DNA of 64,000 bases from Rhizobium sp. (GTDB lineage: Bacteria > Pseudomonadota > Alphaproteobacteria > Rhizobiales > Rhizobiaceae), in contig JAQGJP010000033.1 in NCBI GenBank assembly GCA_028290545.1, positions 1 to 64,000 on the forward strand. Direction: 5' to 3'. Under the pieces are notes generated by a model. The model did not search any database, was not told the DNA's origin, and saw only the letters and a program-made list of their open reading frames with translations. The position numbers and the translations under genes were made by a program. Shown one piece after another: positions 25,370 to 33,719 of the stretch (positions within the stretch are counted from its first letter, which is position 1; every line of letters begins with the position of its first letter).

Positions 25370-26450
25370 GGTCGTCAAGCGCCTTGCTGTCCTGGCAATG
25401 CTGTTCGCGGGTCTAACACCCGCGGCGGCAGCCCAGAAGGACCAGGCGAATATTGTCCGGGAAGACTACCTTGTCGGTGCGTGGTGGCTTTACAAATCCG
25501 CCTTCGTCGACAACGGCAGGGTGATCGACCGTTCGAACGGCAACATCTCGCATAGCGAAGGACAAGGCTATGGCATGCTGCTCGCCGTGGCGGCCAACGA
25601 CCGCGATGGTTTCGAAGCCATCTGGGAATGGACCAGGAGCGAACTCTATGTGCGCGGCGATGACCTTGCCGCGTGGAAATGGGATCCGAACGGCGCGCCG
25701 CATGTCAGCGATACCAACAACGCATCCGACGGCGATCTGCTGATTGCATGGGCGCTCCTGCGTGCAGGCAACAGATGGGGTGAAAAGGGCTATACCGACC
25801 GCGCCGTCAACATCGCCGACACGCTTGCCAGGCAAGCAATCGTCACGGATCCGGTCCATGGCGTGCTGCTCCTGCCGGCTGCGAAAGGCTTTTCGAATTC
25901 AGAGCAGGCGGACGGTCCTGTCGTCAACCTTTCCTACTGGATTTTTCCGGCGATCGAAGAACTGGGAACGATCAGCCCTGAATTCCCGGCCAAGGCGCTG
26001 ATTGCATCCGGAACCCGGTTGCTCGGAACAGCCCGCTTCGGCACCAGCCAGATGCCGGCGGACTGGATATCCCTGAAGGGCGCCTATCCCCGCCCCGCGC
26101 AGAAGTTCGCGCCGAATTTCGGCTACGACGCGGTGCGTATCCCGCTTTACGCCGCCTGGTACGGACATCAGCAGCCCGCGCTTCTCGCCAAAGTATACGA
26201 CCAATGGAACAAGAATGGCAAAAACACGGTCCAGGTGATCGAACTCGCCACCGCATCGCCGCTGGTTGCAATGCCGGACCCCGGCTACCAGGCAGTGAGT
26301 GAACTTCTGTCCTGCAGCCTTGGCAAGGATCGCGGCAGTCACGTGATCGGTGCATTCGAACCGACCGAATACTATCCATCCACCCTTCATCTCATCAGCA
26401 TCGTCGCAATCTCAGAGAGGTATCCTCAATGTCTGGAAAGTCTAAACTAA
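25362..26450 (+). CDS. bcsZ: Cellulose-operon endoglucanase, glycoside hydrolase family 8
   Basis: The 362-residue protein has an N-terminal signal peptide (LAVLAMLFAGLTPAAAAQ). The GH8 general acid glutamate lies in NISHSEGQGYGML (near residue 65) and the conserved aspartate in NASDGDLLIAWALLRAG (near 122). It cuts beta-1,4-glucan in the periplasm and is needed for normal cellulose export in other bacteria. In Agrobacterium the matching gene is celC. It overlaps bcsB upstream and the TPR-like gene downstream, which indicates translational coupling. Confidence 0.94.
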   Translation: MDKVVKRLAVLAMLFAGLTPAAAAQKDQANIVREDYLVGAWWLYKSAFVDNGRVIDRSNGNISHSEGQGYGMLLAVAANDRDGFEAIWEWTRSELYVRGDDLAAWKWDPNGAPHVSDTNNASDGDLLIAWALLRAGNRWGEKGYTDRAVNIADTLARQAIVTDPVHGVLLLPAAKGFSNSEQADGPVVNLSYWIFPAIEELGTISPEFPAKALIASGTRLLGTARFGTSQMPADWISLKGAYPRPAQKFAPNFGYDAVRIPLYAAWYGHQQPALLAKVYDQWNKNGKNTVQVIELATASPLVAMPDPGYQAVSELLSCSLGKDRGSHVIGAFEPTEYYPSTLHLISIVAISERYPQCLESLN

Positions 26451-28279
26451 CGCTCGCGCTTCTCGGCGCCACCGCCTTCTTCACCTTCAATCCCAGCGTG
26501 ATCTCGAGCATAATCCATGCTGACGAGAAGCTCTCGGCAGAAGAGATAACCCTGGACCAGAATTCCGAACTTGGTCTGAATTCACTTACCGATTCATCCA
26601 ACGACATCAGCGGCTCGCTCAACAGCGCGAACGAAGACTTTGCTCCGCGACCCAAGAATACGGATTTCTTGGCGCCCTTGAAAGAGGCTGCCAGCAAAGA
26701 AAATTTCGTGGCTGGCGAGACGCCTTTTGCAGTCACCGTGCAGAAGCCGGTGGTCCTGCAGCCGCAGATCGACACCATGGTTGCCAATCCTGCGGCTTTC
26801 AAGATCGACAAGCCGATGCCGGTTGCTGTTCAGGCCCGGGTCATCGCGAACCTCAATCCATTCGTCGACCCCAACGCGGTGCCGAAGAAGACCGATCTCG
26901 GCATCAAGCTCAAGGATGCGGCAGTCAGGAAAGTCGCGGTCGATGACGGTGCCTTGCGCTACTACGCCGCGAGCAAGGACCTGCAGCGGCTGGGTGCGGA
27001 AATGCGCCGTTTGAAGATGCTCTATCCCGATTGGCAACCGCCCAAGGATCTGTTCTCGCCGGCGGCCCAGGTCAGCGAGCAGCCGCTTTGGGATCTCTAC
27101 AAGATCGGCGATTACGCCGCGGTTCGCGCCCGGATCGCGCTGATGCAGAGTGCGAACCCGAAATGGCAGCCATCCGATGATCTGACATTGAAGCTGCAAA
27201 TGGGTGAATCGCGCATGATGATCAACCGCGCATTTGCCCAGAGACGCTGGCAGCAGGTGATCGCCACCGCTCAGGCAAGTCCTTCCATGCTGGTCTGCGA
27301 CGAGATGCAGGTCTTGTGGAATGTCGGCGAGTCGTTTGCCCGCGCCAGAGACTTTGCGCAGTCTTTCGAAGTCTATAAATATATCCTCTCAAGCTGCAGC
27401 GATCCCGAGCTTCGCCTTTCGACAATCCAGAAAGCCTCGTTGCTCTTGCCGTCGCAAGGCATCACGTCGCTGATTTCCTTCGGCCGCTTGATGCCGGACG
27501 GGACGTCCGAGTTCGAGAATATCGGCTTTGACGGCGTGCGCCGCCAGATCGGTGAGTTCATCCAGCATGGGGATTTCGCCGCAGCACCTTCCGACGATGA
27601 TCTCAAGCGCTTTGTCGATTTCGTGCAGCGCACAGGGTCGGCCTCCGACGCGGGGCTGATCGGCTGGTATTTCTACTCGCAGGAAGAATGGAAGATCGCC
27701 AATTCATGGTTCATCGAGGCGTCGCAGTACGAGCGCTCGCCCAAGAACATCGAGGGCGTCATCATGACACTTCGAAATATGGAAAAGCCGGAAGACGCGC
27801 TCAGGGTTGCGCGGCGGTACATGAAGGCGTCACCGGAAATCGCCAGGCAGTATGTCGAGATCATTGCGAGCTCGCTGACGGCGGAAACGCCTGAAGTCAC
27901 GCTGAAGGACAAGGAAGTCGCAGATTTCGAGAAGGTCGTGGCCGATCAAAAGTCCCCGCTCGGCGCTCAGGCTCTCGGCTGGAAATATCTCGCCAGCGGC
28001 GACAAGTCCAAGGCACAGGATTGGTTCACGGACTCGGTGAAGTGGAAACCAACCGAAGGCGGCGTGGTTGGCCTCGCGGTGCTGGCTTCCCGCTCCAAGA
28101 ACTATGTGACGCTGTCAGCATTGAAAACCAAATACCTCAAGACATACGCGTCTCTGGACGACTTCAGGATCTACAGTTCCTCGAAGACCTACAAATGGAA
28201 GAAATTCAAGAAAAGAAACAATGTGATGAGAAACATCGAGGGCAAGAAAAAGCGCTCCCAGTCCAGGTCCGCCACCTGA
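26429..28279 (+). CDS. Cellulose operon fourth gene, TPR/Sel1-like helical repeat protein
   Basis: The 616-residue protein begins with a hydrophobic segment (LTLALLGATAFFTFNPSVIS) that is a signal peptide or anchor. About residues 20-150 are low-complexity and charged. From about 170 the sequence is alpha-helical with repeat-like units, for example LIGWYFYSQEEWKIANSWFIEASQY and ALGWKYLASGDKSKAQDWFTDSVKWKP. The C-terminus is very basic (KKFKKRNNVMRN, GKKKRSQSRS). It overlaps bcsZ by 22 bases and has GAGAGG before its ATG. Its place suggests a BcsC-like periplasmic scaffold role, but it is half BcsC length and has no outer-membrane barrel. Confidence 0.8.
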   Translation: MSGKSKLTLALLGATAFFTFNPSVISSIIHADEKLSAEEITLDQNSELGLNSLTDSSNDISGSLNSANEDFAPRPKNTDFLAPLKEAASKENFVAGETPFAVTVQKPVVLQPQIDTMVANPAAFKIDKPMPVAVQARVIANLNPFVDPNAVPKKTDLGIKLKDAAVRKVAVDDGALRYYAASKDLQRLGAEMRRLKMLYPDWQPPKDLFSPAAQVSEQPLWDLYKIGDYAAVRARIALMQSANPKWQPSDDLTLKLQMGESRMMINRAFAQRRWQQVIATAQASPSMLVCDEMQVLWNVGESFARARDFAQSFEVYKYILSSCSDPELRLSTIQKASLLLPSQGITSLISFGRLMPDGTSEFENIGFDGVRRQIGEFIQHGDFAAAPSDDDLKRFVDFVQRTGSASDAGLIGWYFYSQEEWKIANSWFIEASQYERSPKNIEGVIMTLRNMEKPEDALRVARRYMKASPEIARQYVEIIASSLTAETPEVTLKDKEVADFEKVVADQKSPLGAQALGWKYLASGDKSKAQDWFTDSVKWKPTEGGVVGLAVLASRSKNYVTLSALKTKYLKTYASLDDFRIYSSSKTYKWKKFKKRNNVMRNIEGKKKRSQSRSAT

Positions 28280-28366
28280 TCCGGATCCCGAGGCCATTGC
28301 CGCCGGGAGATGCCGGCGGCTGGTCCGCGAGCACTGTAGTAACAACGATCACGAGGCGTATGAGTT

Positions 28367-29140
28367 ATGGCGCGCAAGACACTCAAGCAGGACTGGGCCG
28401 TTTTCACCGACGGTGATTTCAAGGTCGAAAACAACGTCTGGAACAAGGGCGACCTTGTCAATGGCAAGGATTACACCCAGTCGATTTCGCTCGACACGAA
28501 ACATATGACGACCGAGCTCAAGTTTTCATGGAACTGGCCGCAATCGGACGACATCCGGGCCTATCCCGAAATCGTCGCTGGCTATAAGCCGTGGTCGCAA
28601 TCCGGCACCGACAACCTGACCACGCGGATTTCCGATCTGGACCGGATGAAAGTCGATATCGACTACGATATCACCGGTGACACCGATATGTTCAATGCCG
28701 CCTTCGATATCTGGCTGACCAAGAAGCCAGGCGCCTCATCCGACAGCATTACGACTGAAGTCATGATCTGGACCCATGTCGGCGACATCGATCCGGAGGG
28801 CAGGAAGGTCGGACACTATCACAACAGCGACTTCGACGGTGAAATCTGGGTTGCCAACAATTTCAGGCACGAAGGCAACACCTCGTCATGGAAATATATC
28901 ACCATCGTTTCTGACGACGAGATCCGCCACGACACGATCGATATAGCCGACATCCTCGATAACCTCGTCGACCGAAAGCTTGTCAAATCGTCGGACTTTT
29001 TCAACGGGTACGAATTCGGGGCTGAACTCACCGGCGGCAAGGGGAGCATGACGATCCACGACATCGATCACACCTTTGCCACAGCGCGCGGCCACGGCAC
29101 AGAAATGCAGGCGCAGGTTTCAGATGCATTTTTGTTCTGA
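28367..29140 (+). CDS. Glycoside hydrolase family 12 endoglucanase-like protein with type I secretion tail
   Basis: The 257-residue protein matches the GH12 fold: VENNVWNKG near the start, SWNWPQSDDIRAYPEIVAGYKPW, NAAFDIWLT, then TEVMIWTH with the nucleophile glutamate at about 131 and GYEFGAEL with the likely acid/base glutamate at about 216. GH12 enzymes cut beta-1,4-glucan or xyloglucan. There is no signal peptide, but the protein ends in QVSDAFLF, matching the D-x-F-hydrophobic ends of the RTX proteins here, so type I export is likely. It follows the cellulose operon by 87 bases on the same strand. Substrate could be self-made cellulose or plant xyloglucan. Confidence 0.78.
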   Translation: MARKTLKQDWAVFTDGDFKVENNVWNKGDLVNGKDYTQSISLDTKHMTTELKFSWNWPQSDDIRAYPEIVAGYKPWSQSGTDNLTTRISDLDRMKVDIDYDITGDTDMFNAAFDIWLTKKPGASSDSITTEVMIWTHVGDIDPEGRKVGHYHNSDFDGEIWVANNFRHEGNTSSWKYITIVSDDEIRHDTIDIADILDNLVDRKLVKSSDFFNGYEFGAELTGGKGSMTIHDIDHTFATARGHGTEMQAQVSDAFLF

Positions 29141-29154
29141 CGCGGGATGAGATC

Positions 29155-29182
29155 GGCCAAGGCAAGAGCCGATTGCTTGGCC
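29155..29182 (+). other. Hairpin between GH12 and RTX genes
   Basis: GGCCAAGGCAA and TTGCTTGGCC form a 10-bp stem with one bulged G and a 7-base loop, 15 bases after the GH12 stop. No T-run follows. It could stabilise or process the GH12 mRNA, or weaken read-through into the RTX gene. Confidence 0.5.
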
Positions 29183-29226
29183 CTGGAACCATATCCGCTG
29201 ATTGAATGTCGATAGAGGGACTTCTG

Positions 29227-30402
29227 ATGGCAAAACACGTCCTGAAACCGGGCAGCCATACGACCTGGTACGTTTATTCGAGCGGCGATACGTGGACGGT
29301 CAGCAAAGGCCTGGACTTTGACATCTACAATGGTGATGGAATCTCCGACACGTCCGCGCAGTATAACAGCCGTTTCGAGATCGCCGGCCATATCACCGCA
29401 CTGGACGGAGAAGGCCTCGACCTCTACGGCCGAAACGGTAGCGTATATGTGAGCTCTTCAGGCGTCATCCAGACCGCTCATGGCTACGGCATTGCCTTCG
29501 AGGGCTCCGCTTATGGCGGAGACGTCGAAAATCACGGCAGGATCGCCAGCGATCTCGGCGGCATAAGCATGACCGGCAGTTCACCGCAACAAGGCCATCA
29601 AAACCGAGCGGAAGTCATCAATTTTGGCAGGATCACCGGCGGCTCCTACGGCATAGACAGCCGATCTGACGATCTGACGGTGGTCAACAAGCGAGGCGGC
29701 TTCATCCAAGGCGGACAATATGGCATCGGATCCGTCGACAACGATGTGACTGTCATCAATCATGGCACAATCAGAGGCGGAGCCCAGGGCGCGATACTGC
29801 TCAACTCCGGCACCGACCGGCTCGTCAACTTCGGGAATATCGATGGTGATGTCACGCTCAACAACGGCAATGACACTTTCGTTAACAGGGGCGGCAGGGT
29901 AACCGGCGTCATCAATGCAGGCGTCGGCGCCGACACCTATAGCGTCGACAGCCTGGCACTGTCACTGCGTGAAGACGACTTTTCCGACATCGATACGGTG
30001 AAATCATCGGTCAACTGGACGCTCGGCGACAATTTCGAAAGACTGGTGCTGACCGGCCATCGTGCGATAGGCGGCACGGGCAGCGACGACGTTGACACGA
30101 TCATCGGCAACGACAAAAACAACGTGCTGGCCGGCATGGGTGGCGACGACATTCTCACGGGTGGAGCCGGTGCCGACCGTTTCGTTTTCGCAACCCTGTT
30201 CGGCCACGACACGATAACGGATTTCGATGACGGCAAGGATATCATTGATCTACGGAACTATGCAGGTATCGACAGTCTTGAAGACATTGCCGACATCACC
30301 GGCAATCGGCACAAAGTCACCATCACTCTCTCCGATACTGACACGGCGACCTTGAGCGGAATCGCCTCGCGCGACATCACGGCCGAGGACTTTTTATTCT
30401 GA
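29227..30402 (+). CDS. RTX exoprotein linked to the cellulose locus
   Basis: The 391-residue protein starts at the ATG at 29227, after AGAGGG at good spacing. Residues about 60-230 are strand-rich repeats with recurring VINxGxIxGG-type units (VINFGRITGGSYGI, VINHGTIRGGAQGA), suggesting a beta-helix. A short RTX block (NNVLAGMGGDDILTGGAGAD) and a GHDTITDFDDGKDIIDL segment follow. It ends in ITAEDFLF, a type I secretion-type tail, and has no signal peptide. It probably shares export machinery with the GH12 enzyme upstream. A structural matrix or adhesive role is inferred only. Confidence 0.85.
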   Translation: MAKHVLKPGSHTTWYVYSSGDTWTVSKGLDFDIYNGDGISDTSAQYNSRFEIAGHITALDGEGLDLYGRNGSVYVSSSGVIQTAHGYGIAFEGSAYGGDVENHGRIASDLGGISMTGSSPQQGHQNRAEVINFGRITGGSYGIDSRSDDLTVVNKRGGFIQGGQYGIGSVDNDVTVINHGTIRGGAQGAILLNSGTDRLVNFGNIDGDVTLNNGNDTFVNRGGRVTGVINAGVGADTYSVDSLALSLREDDFSDIDTVKSSVNWTLGDNFERLVLTGHRAIGGTGSDDVDTIIGNDKNNVLAGMGGDDILTGGAGADRFVFATLFGHDTITDFDDGKDIIDLRNYAGIDSLEDIADITGNRHKVTITLSDTDTATLSGIASRDITAEDFLF

Positions 30403-30955
30403 TTGTATCGGAAAGCTGAAATCGACGTCGGCCCGATTTTCAGTTCCAACGCTTAAACAATGATGAAAAGCTCTAAATACTGCACGCAGCCATGGCTATT
30501 GCTTTTTCAGTTGATCGCCTTGCTCCAATCGTATGCTCGTTCGCCGTTTGTTGGCGATATTCGATAATACCTGCGGTCGTATTCCGGACATATCCATATT
30601 CGCGCTCGGTGAACCAAATCCTTGATGCTTTTTTCTAAATTTTTACCGATGGAGACCTTAAAAAAAATAAGGAAATTGGTACGGTAGCGTACGCTTGCGT
30701 TGACCGACACCCTTTATGAGAGTAGAGATTCTTAATCAGCACCACGACAATTAGGCGGTGCTGATAGAGAGCGAAAATTCTTCCGTTCTCAGCCAGGCAG
30801 CAGGGCATACACTTTCTATTTCCATTGGCAACCATGTCCCTGCGGACTTTCGTGCTGCGCCGTGAAAACAGATTGTCGTCTGCAGCGTCGCCGCCTTGCG
30901 CAGACATATGTTCGCTGACGTGAAACGACGGGCAACGACAGGGAGCGCGCAATTT
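30403..30955. other. AT-rich intergenic region upstream of the sensor kinase
   Basis: An imperfect hairpin at about 30410-30446 follows the RTX stop and may end that transcript. The middle (30620-30680) is AT-rich with A and T runs. GGGAG lies 11 bases before the kinase ATG. No RNA gene or repeat is recognisable. Confidence 0.45.
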
Positions 30956-32011
30956 ATGACGAGTATAGTAGAAAAGTCGGATAGACAAAAGGAGGCGGAA
31001 GCTGACGTCAAGGCCGTTAAGGAAGGGCTTGGCCCTTTCGTCGTCGCGGCGGAGGTCACGCGCATGGCCATGGTCTTTACGGATGCGACCGTGCCCGGTA
31101 ATCCGATCATATTCGCCAATGACGCATTTGTTGCCCTGACCGGATATGACCGTGAAGAAGTTCTCGGCCAGGATTTCAATTTTCTCATGGTCGACGGTGC
31201 CGACGACGTGGCACGCTCCAAAATCAGAGACGAATTTACCGGCAGCACCGGGGGAACCGAGGTCTGTTACCGCCGCAAGAATGGCAGTAGTTTTTGGGCC
31301 GCGGTGATCGTCAGCCCAGTGCGCGACGAGAATGGTGAAATCATTCAGCATTTTGCGTCATTCGTCGATCTCACCAAACATCTCGACGAGCAATCACAGT
31401 TGAGAATGCTCGTCGAAGAGCTTAATCACCGCGTGAAAAACACGCTCGCCACTGTCCAAGCCATTGTTGTGCAGGGACTGCGCAGCGCTGTTGAGCCCAG
31501 GCTCGTCGCGGAGGCTATCCAGTCTCGTCTTTATGCTCTTTCCCGCTCGCACGACTTGCTGACGCGGGAAAACTGGAAAAGTGCAGGATTGCGCGATCTG
31601 ATCAGCGATGCCCTGGAGCCATTTGAGGCTGAAAAGGACGCGGCCCGGCGCTTGATCATCACGGGACAGAATATTCGCTTTCCCCCGAAATCTGCGCTCG
31701 CGCTGGGCATCGCCTTCAATGAACTTGCCACCAATGCCGTAAAATACGGCGCACTTTCAAATGCAACCGGGTCGATCGCGATCGATTGGGAGATCGTTGG
31801 AGTGCACGATGCAGCCGATAGGCTGATACTGAACTGGCGGGAGACAGGGGGACCTGCCGTCAGATATCCGACCCGAAAGGGGTTCGGTTCTAACGTGATC
31901 GAACGCGGTCTCGCTTACGAGCTCAACGGTTCGGTTAAGATGGACTACAGGGTAGAAGGTCTCGTCTGCATGATCGACGTTCCCGCACCGGAAGATAGCC
32001 GCTATGGCTAA
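30956..32011 (+). CDS. PAS-domain HWE-family sensor histidine kinase
   Basis: The 351-residue soluble kinase has a LOV-like PAS domain (about 30-140; NPIIFANDAFVALTGYDREEVLG). The photoactive GxNCRFLQ motif is replaced by GQDFNFLM, and the other flavin-contact positions (NYR, FWN, GVQ) read CYR, FWA and ASF. The HWE core follows: H-box ELNHRVKNTLATVQAI (near 158), N-box NELATNAVKYGALS (near 258) and the WxE motif LNWRETGGP. The residue before the N-box glutamate is asparagine instead of the family histidine. It phosphorylates a partner, presumably the receiver whose gene overlaps its end by eight bases. Confidence 0.9.
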   Translation: MTSIVEKSDRQKEAEADVKAVKEGLGPFVVAAEVTRMAMVFTDATVPGNPIIFANDAFVALTGYDREEVLGQDFNFLMVDGADDVARSKIRDEFTGSTGGTEVCYRRKNGSSFWAAVIVSPVRDENGEIIQHFASFVDLTKHLDEQSQLRMLVEELNHRVKNTLATVQAIVVQGLRSAVEPRLVAEAIQSRLYALSRSHDLLTRENWKSAGLRDLISDALEPFEAEKDAARRLIITGQNIRFPPKSALALGIAFNELATNAVKYGALSNATGSIAIDWEIVGVHDAADRLILNWRETGGPAVRYPTRKGFGSNVIERGLAYELNGSVKMDYRVEGLVCMIDVPAPEDSRYG

Positions 32012-32369
32012 GTTGTTAACCGGGCGCCGCATCCTTGTCGTTGAGGATGAAATGCTGATTTTACTGATGGTCGAGGACATGCTCGAAGAACTCGGATGTA
32101 CCTCCGTACTGGCTGCCGCGACCAATGAAACCGCTCTGGCTCTGCTGGCGGAGCAGACGTTCGATGCGGTTATGCTGGACATGAACCTCGACGGCACGAG
32201 CAGTCATCCGGTGGCGCAAGCACTGGCCGCATCCGGCATACCCTTCGTCTATGCAACCGGTAGCAGCGTCGCCGAGATCGAAGACGGGTTTCGGGACCGA
32301 CCGCTTCTTCGCAAGCCATTCGCGTACGAGCATCTCGCCCGTACTCTCGGTGGCCTCATCCATCACTAG
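32004..32369 (+). CDS. Single-domain response regulator
   Basis: The 121-residue CheY-like receiver has the acidic pair in VVEDE, the phosphoacceptor aspartate in MLDMNLDG (near residue 57), a threonine in YATGSS and the conserved lysine in LRKPFAYEHL. It has no output domain. Stand-alone receivers of this form commonly pair with HWE kinases in rhizobia and pass phosphate on or act as a sink. It overlaps the kinase gene upstream and is surely cotranscribed with it. Confidence 0.93.
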   Translation: MAKLLTGRRILVVEDEMLILLMVEDMLEELGCTSVLAAATNETALALLAEQTFDAVMLDMNLDGTSSHPVAQALAASGIPFVYATGSSVAEIEDGFRDRPLLRKPFAYEHLARTLGGLIHH

Positions 32370-32521
32370 ACGGACGGCGATATCAGCAAAAATCTTGATC
32401 CAGACGAAAATTCCTTCCGGCAAATGAATCCGCGAGGAGGCAATAAGCACTGGTGCCAATGCAGGCAATGGGAACGTTTGCGCTGTTTTGAAGTTATAAG
32501 TCTCAACCATGGGGTCAGCGC

Positions 32522-33433
32522 TTGTACGATTGCATTGTCATTGGTGGGGGACCTGCCGGACTGACAGCCGCCATTTATTTGAGCCGGTTCCATCTGCGAT
32601 GCCTGGTCATCGATGACGGCTGCAGCCGGGCGGCGTTGATTCCCATGACGCGCAACCATGCCGGCCATCCAGACGGCGTTTCCGGTCCTGACCTGCTCGA
32701 CCGAATGCGGGTCCAGGCTCAACGGTTCGGAACACAGTTCATCCGTGGCAATGTCCAATCTCTAAGCCGTGAGAATGAGCTGTTTTCTGCAGGACTGGCC
32801 ACAGGAGGTGCGATCCGGGGGCGGTCGGTATTGATAGCTACCGGCGTGAAGAACCGATCCCCAGCCATTTCAGAGGAAATCCATACTGACGGATTGCGCC
32901 GGGGGCTGATCCGCTACTGTCCGATTTGTGACGGCTTTGAGGTTACGGATCGGCGGATCGCAGTGCTCGGAACCGGTGAACATGGCATGGCGGAAGCAGA
33001 GTTTCTTCGGATCTATTCCAAAGACGTCGCATTGGTAGCGCCAGATGGTCGCCACGCGCTCACCCGCTTGCAGAGGCTCGCCGCAGACCGGCTTTCACTG
33101 CAGATTCTGGATGGTCCTTGTCTGGACTTCAGGCTCGCGGATGCCGAGGTAGAATTGACGCTCGAAATGGGACGCTTCACTTTCGACACCGTATATCCCG
33201 CACTGGGCTGCGATATCCGTTCAGAATTAGGGTCAATGCTCGGAACCAAAGTAAGCGATGATGGTTGCATCATTGTCGACGTGCACCAGCAAACAAGCGT
33301 CGAGGGCGTTTATGCGGGAGGAGACGTCGTGCGCGGACTGGACCAGATCAGCAATGCGATGGGTCAGGCGGGCGTTGCCGCAACGGCAATTCGTAATAGT
33401 CTGAGTTCGAAGCTGACACAACTGCGGCAATGA
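32522..33433 (+). CDS. FAD-dependent pyridine nucleotide-disulfide oxidoreductase (thioredoxin reductase-like)
   Basis: The 303-residue protein begins with a TTG codon preceded by GGGG. The FAD motif IGGGPAGLTAAIYLSR (about 7-22), the redox-type motif YCPICDGFE (near 131-139), a second nucleotide motif VLGTGEHGMAEAEF and the C-terminal YAGGDVVRGLDQI are all in the order of the TrxR fold. The pair CPIC lies where TrxR has CATC. Its length and the PICDGFE form match NAD(P)/FAD-dependent oxidoreductases of unknown partner. It follows the two-component pair by 150 bases. Confidence 0.88.
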   Translation: MYDCIVIGGGPAGLTAAIYLSRFHLRCLVIDDGCSRAALIPMTRNHAGHPDGVSGPDLLDRMRVQAQRFGTQFIRGNVQSLSRENELFSAGLATGGAIRGRSVLIATGVKNRSPAISEEIHTDGLRRGLIRYCPICDGFEVTDRRIAVLGTGEHGMAEAEFLRIYSKDVALVAPDGRHALTRLQRLAADRLSLQILDGPCLDFRLADAEVELTLEMGRFTFDTVYPALGCDIRSELGSMLGTKVSDDGCIIVDVHQQTSVEGVYAGGDVVRGLDQISNAMGQAGVAATAIRNSLSSKLTQLRQ

Positions 33434-33719
33434 CCCGTTCGGAGCTGGGACCGACGAATTGCCAGACAAACGCCCAGTCATGGAACAGCCGCACTTTCAG
33501 GTTGTGCCGCTGGAACAACCGTGCTAAGAATATGTTATTACTTGCTAATATGAAATCTATTTCGGCGCAGCTCAGATTGCATGCCGGATCATGATGCATC
33601 CTCCTCTTCGCATCGTTAGCCTTCGCCAGACCGCGGCAACTGCCCCGGCAAACACTTATCAATGCGCACACGGTTCGGGATGATGATTTCCTTCACCGTC
33701 TCCGCTCCGGGAGACTCAT

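Noticed and set aside
30635-31351. A 238-codon minus-strand frame overlapping the kinase gene start
   Set aside because: It is mostly antisense to the PAS domain, and its product shows no family motif.
31080-31380. A blue-light (LOV) photoreceptor call for the sensor kinase
   Set aside because: The photoactive cysteine and the flavin-contact residues are all replaced, so only a PAS label is justified.
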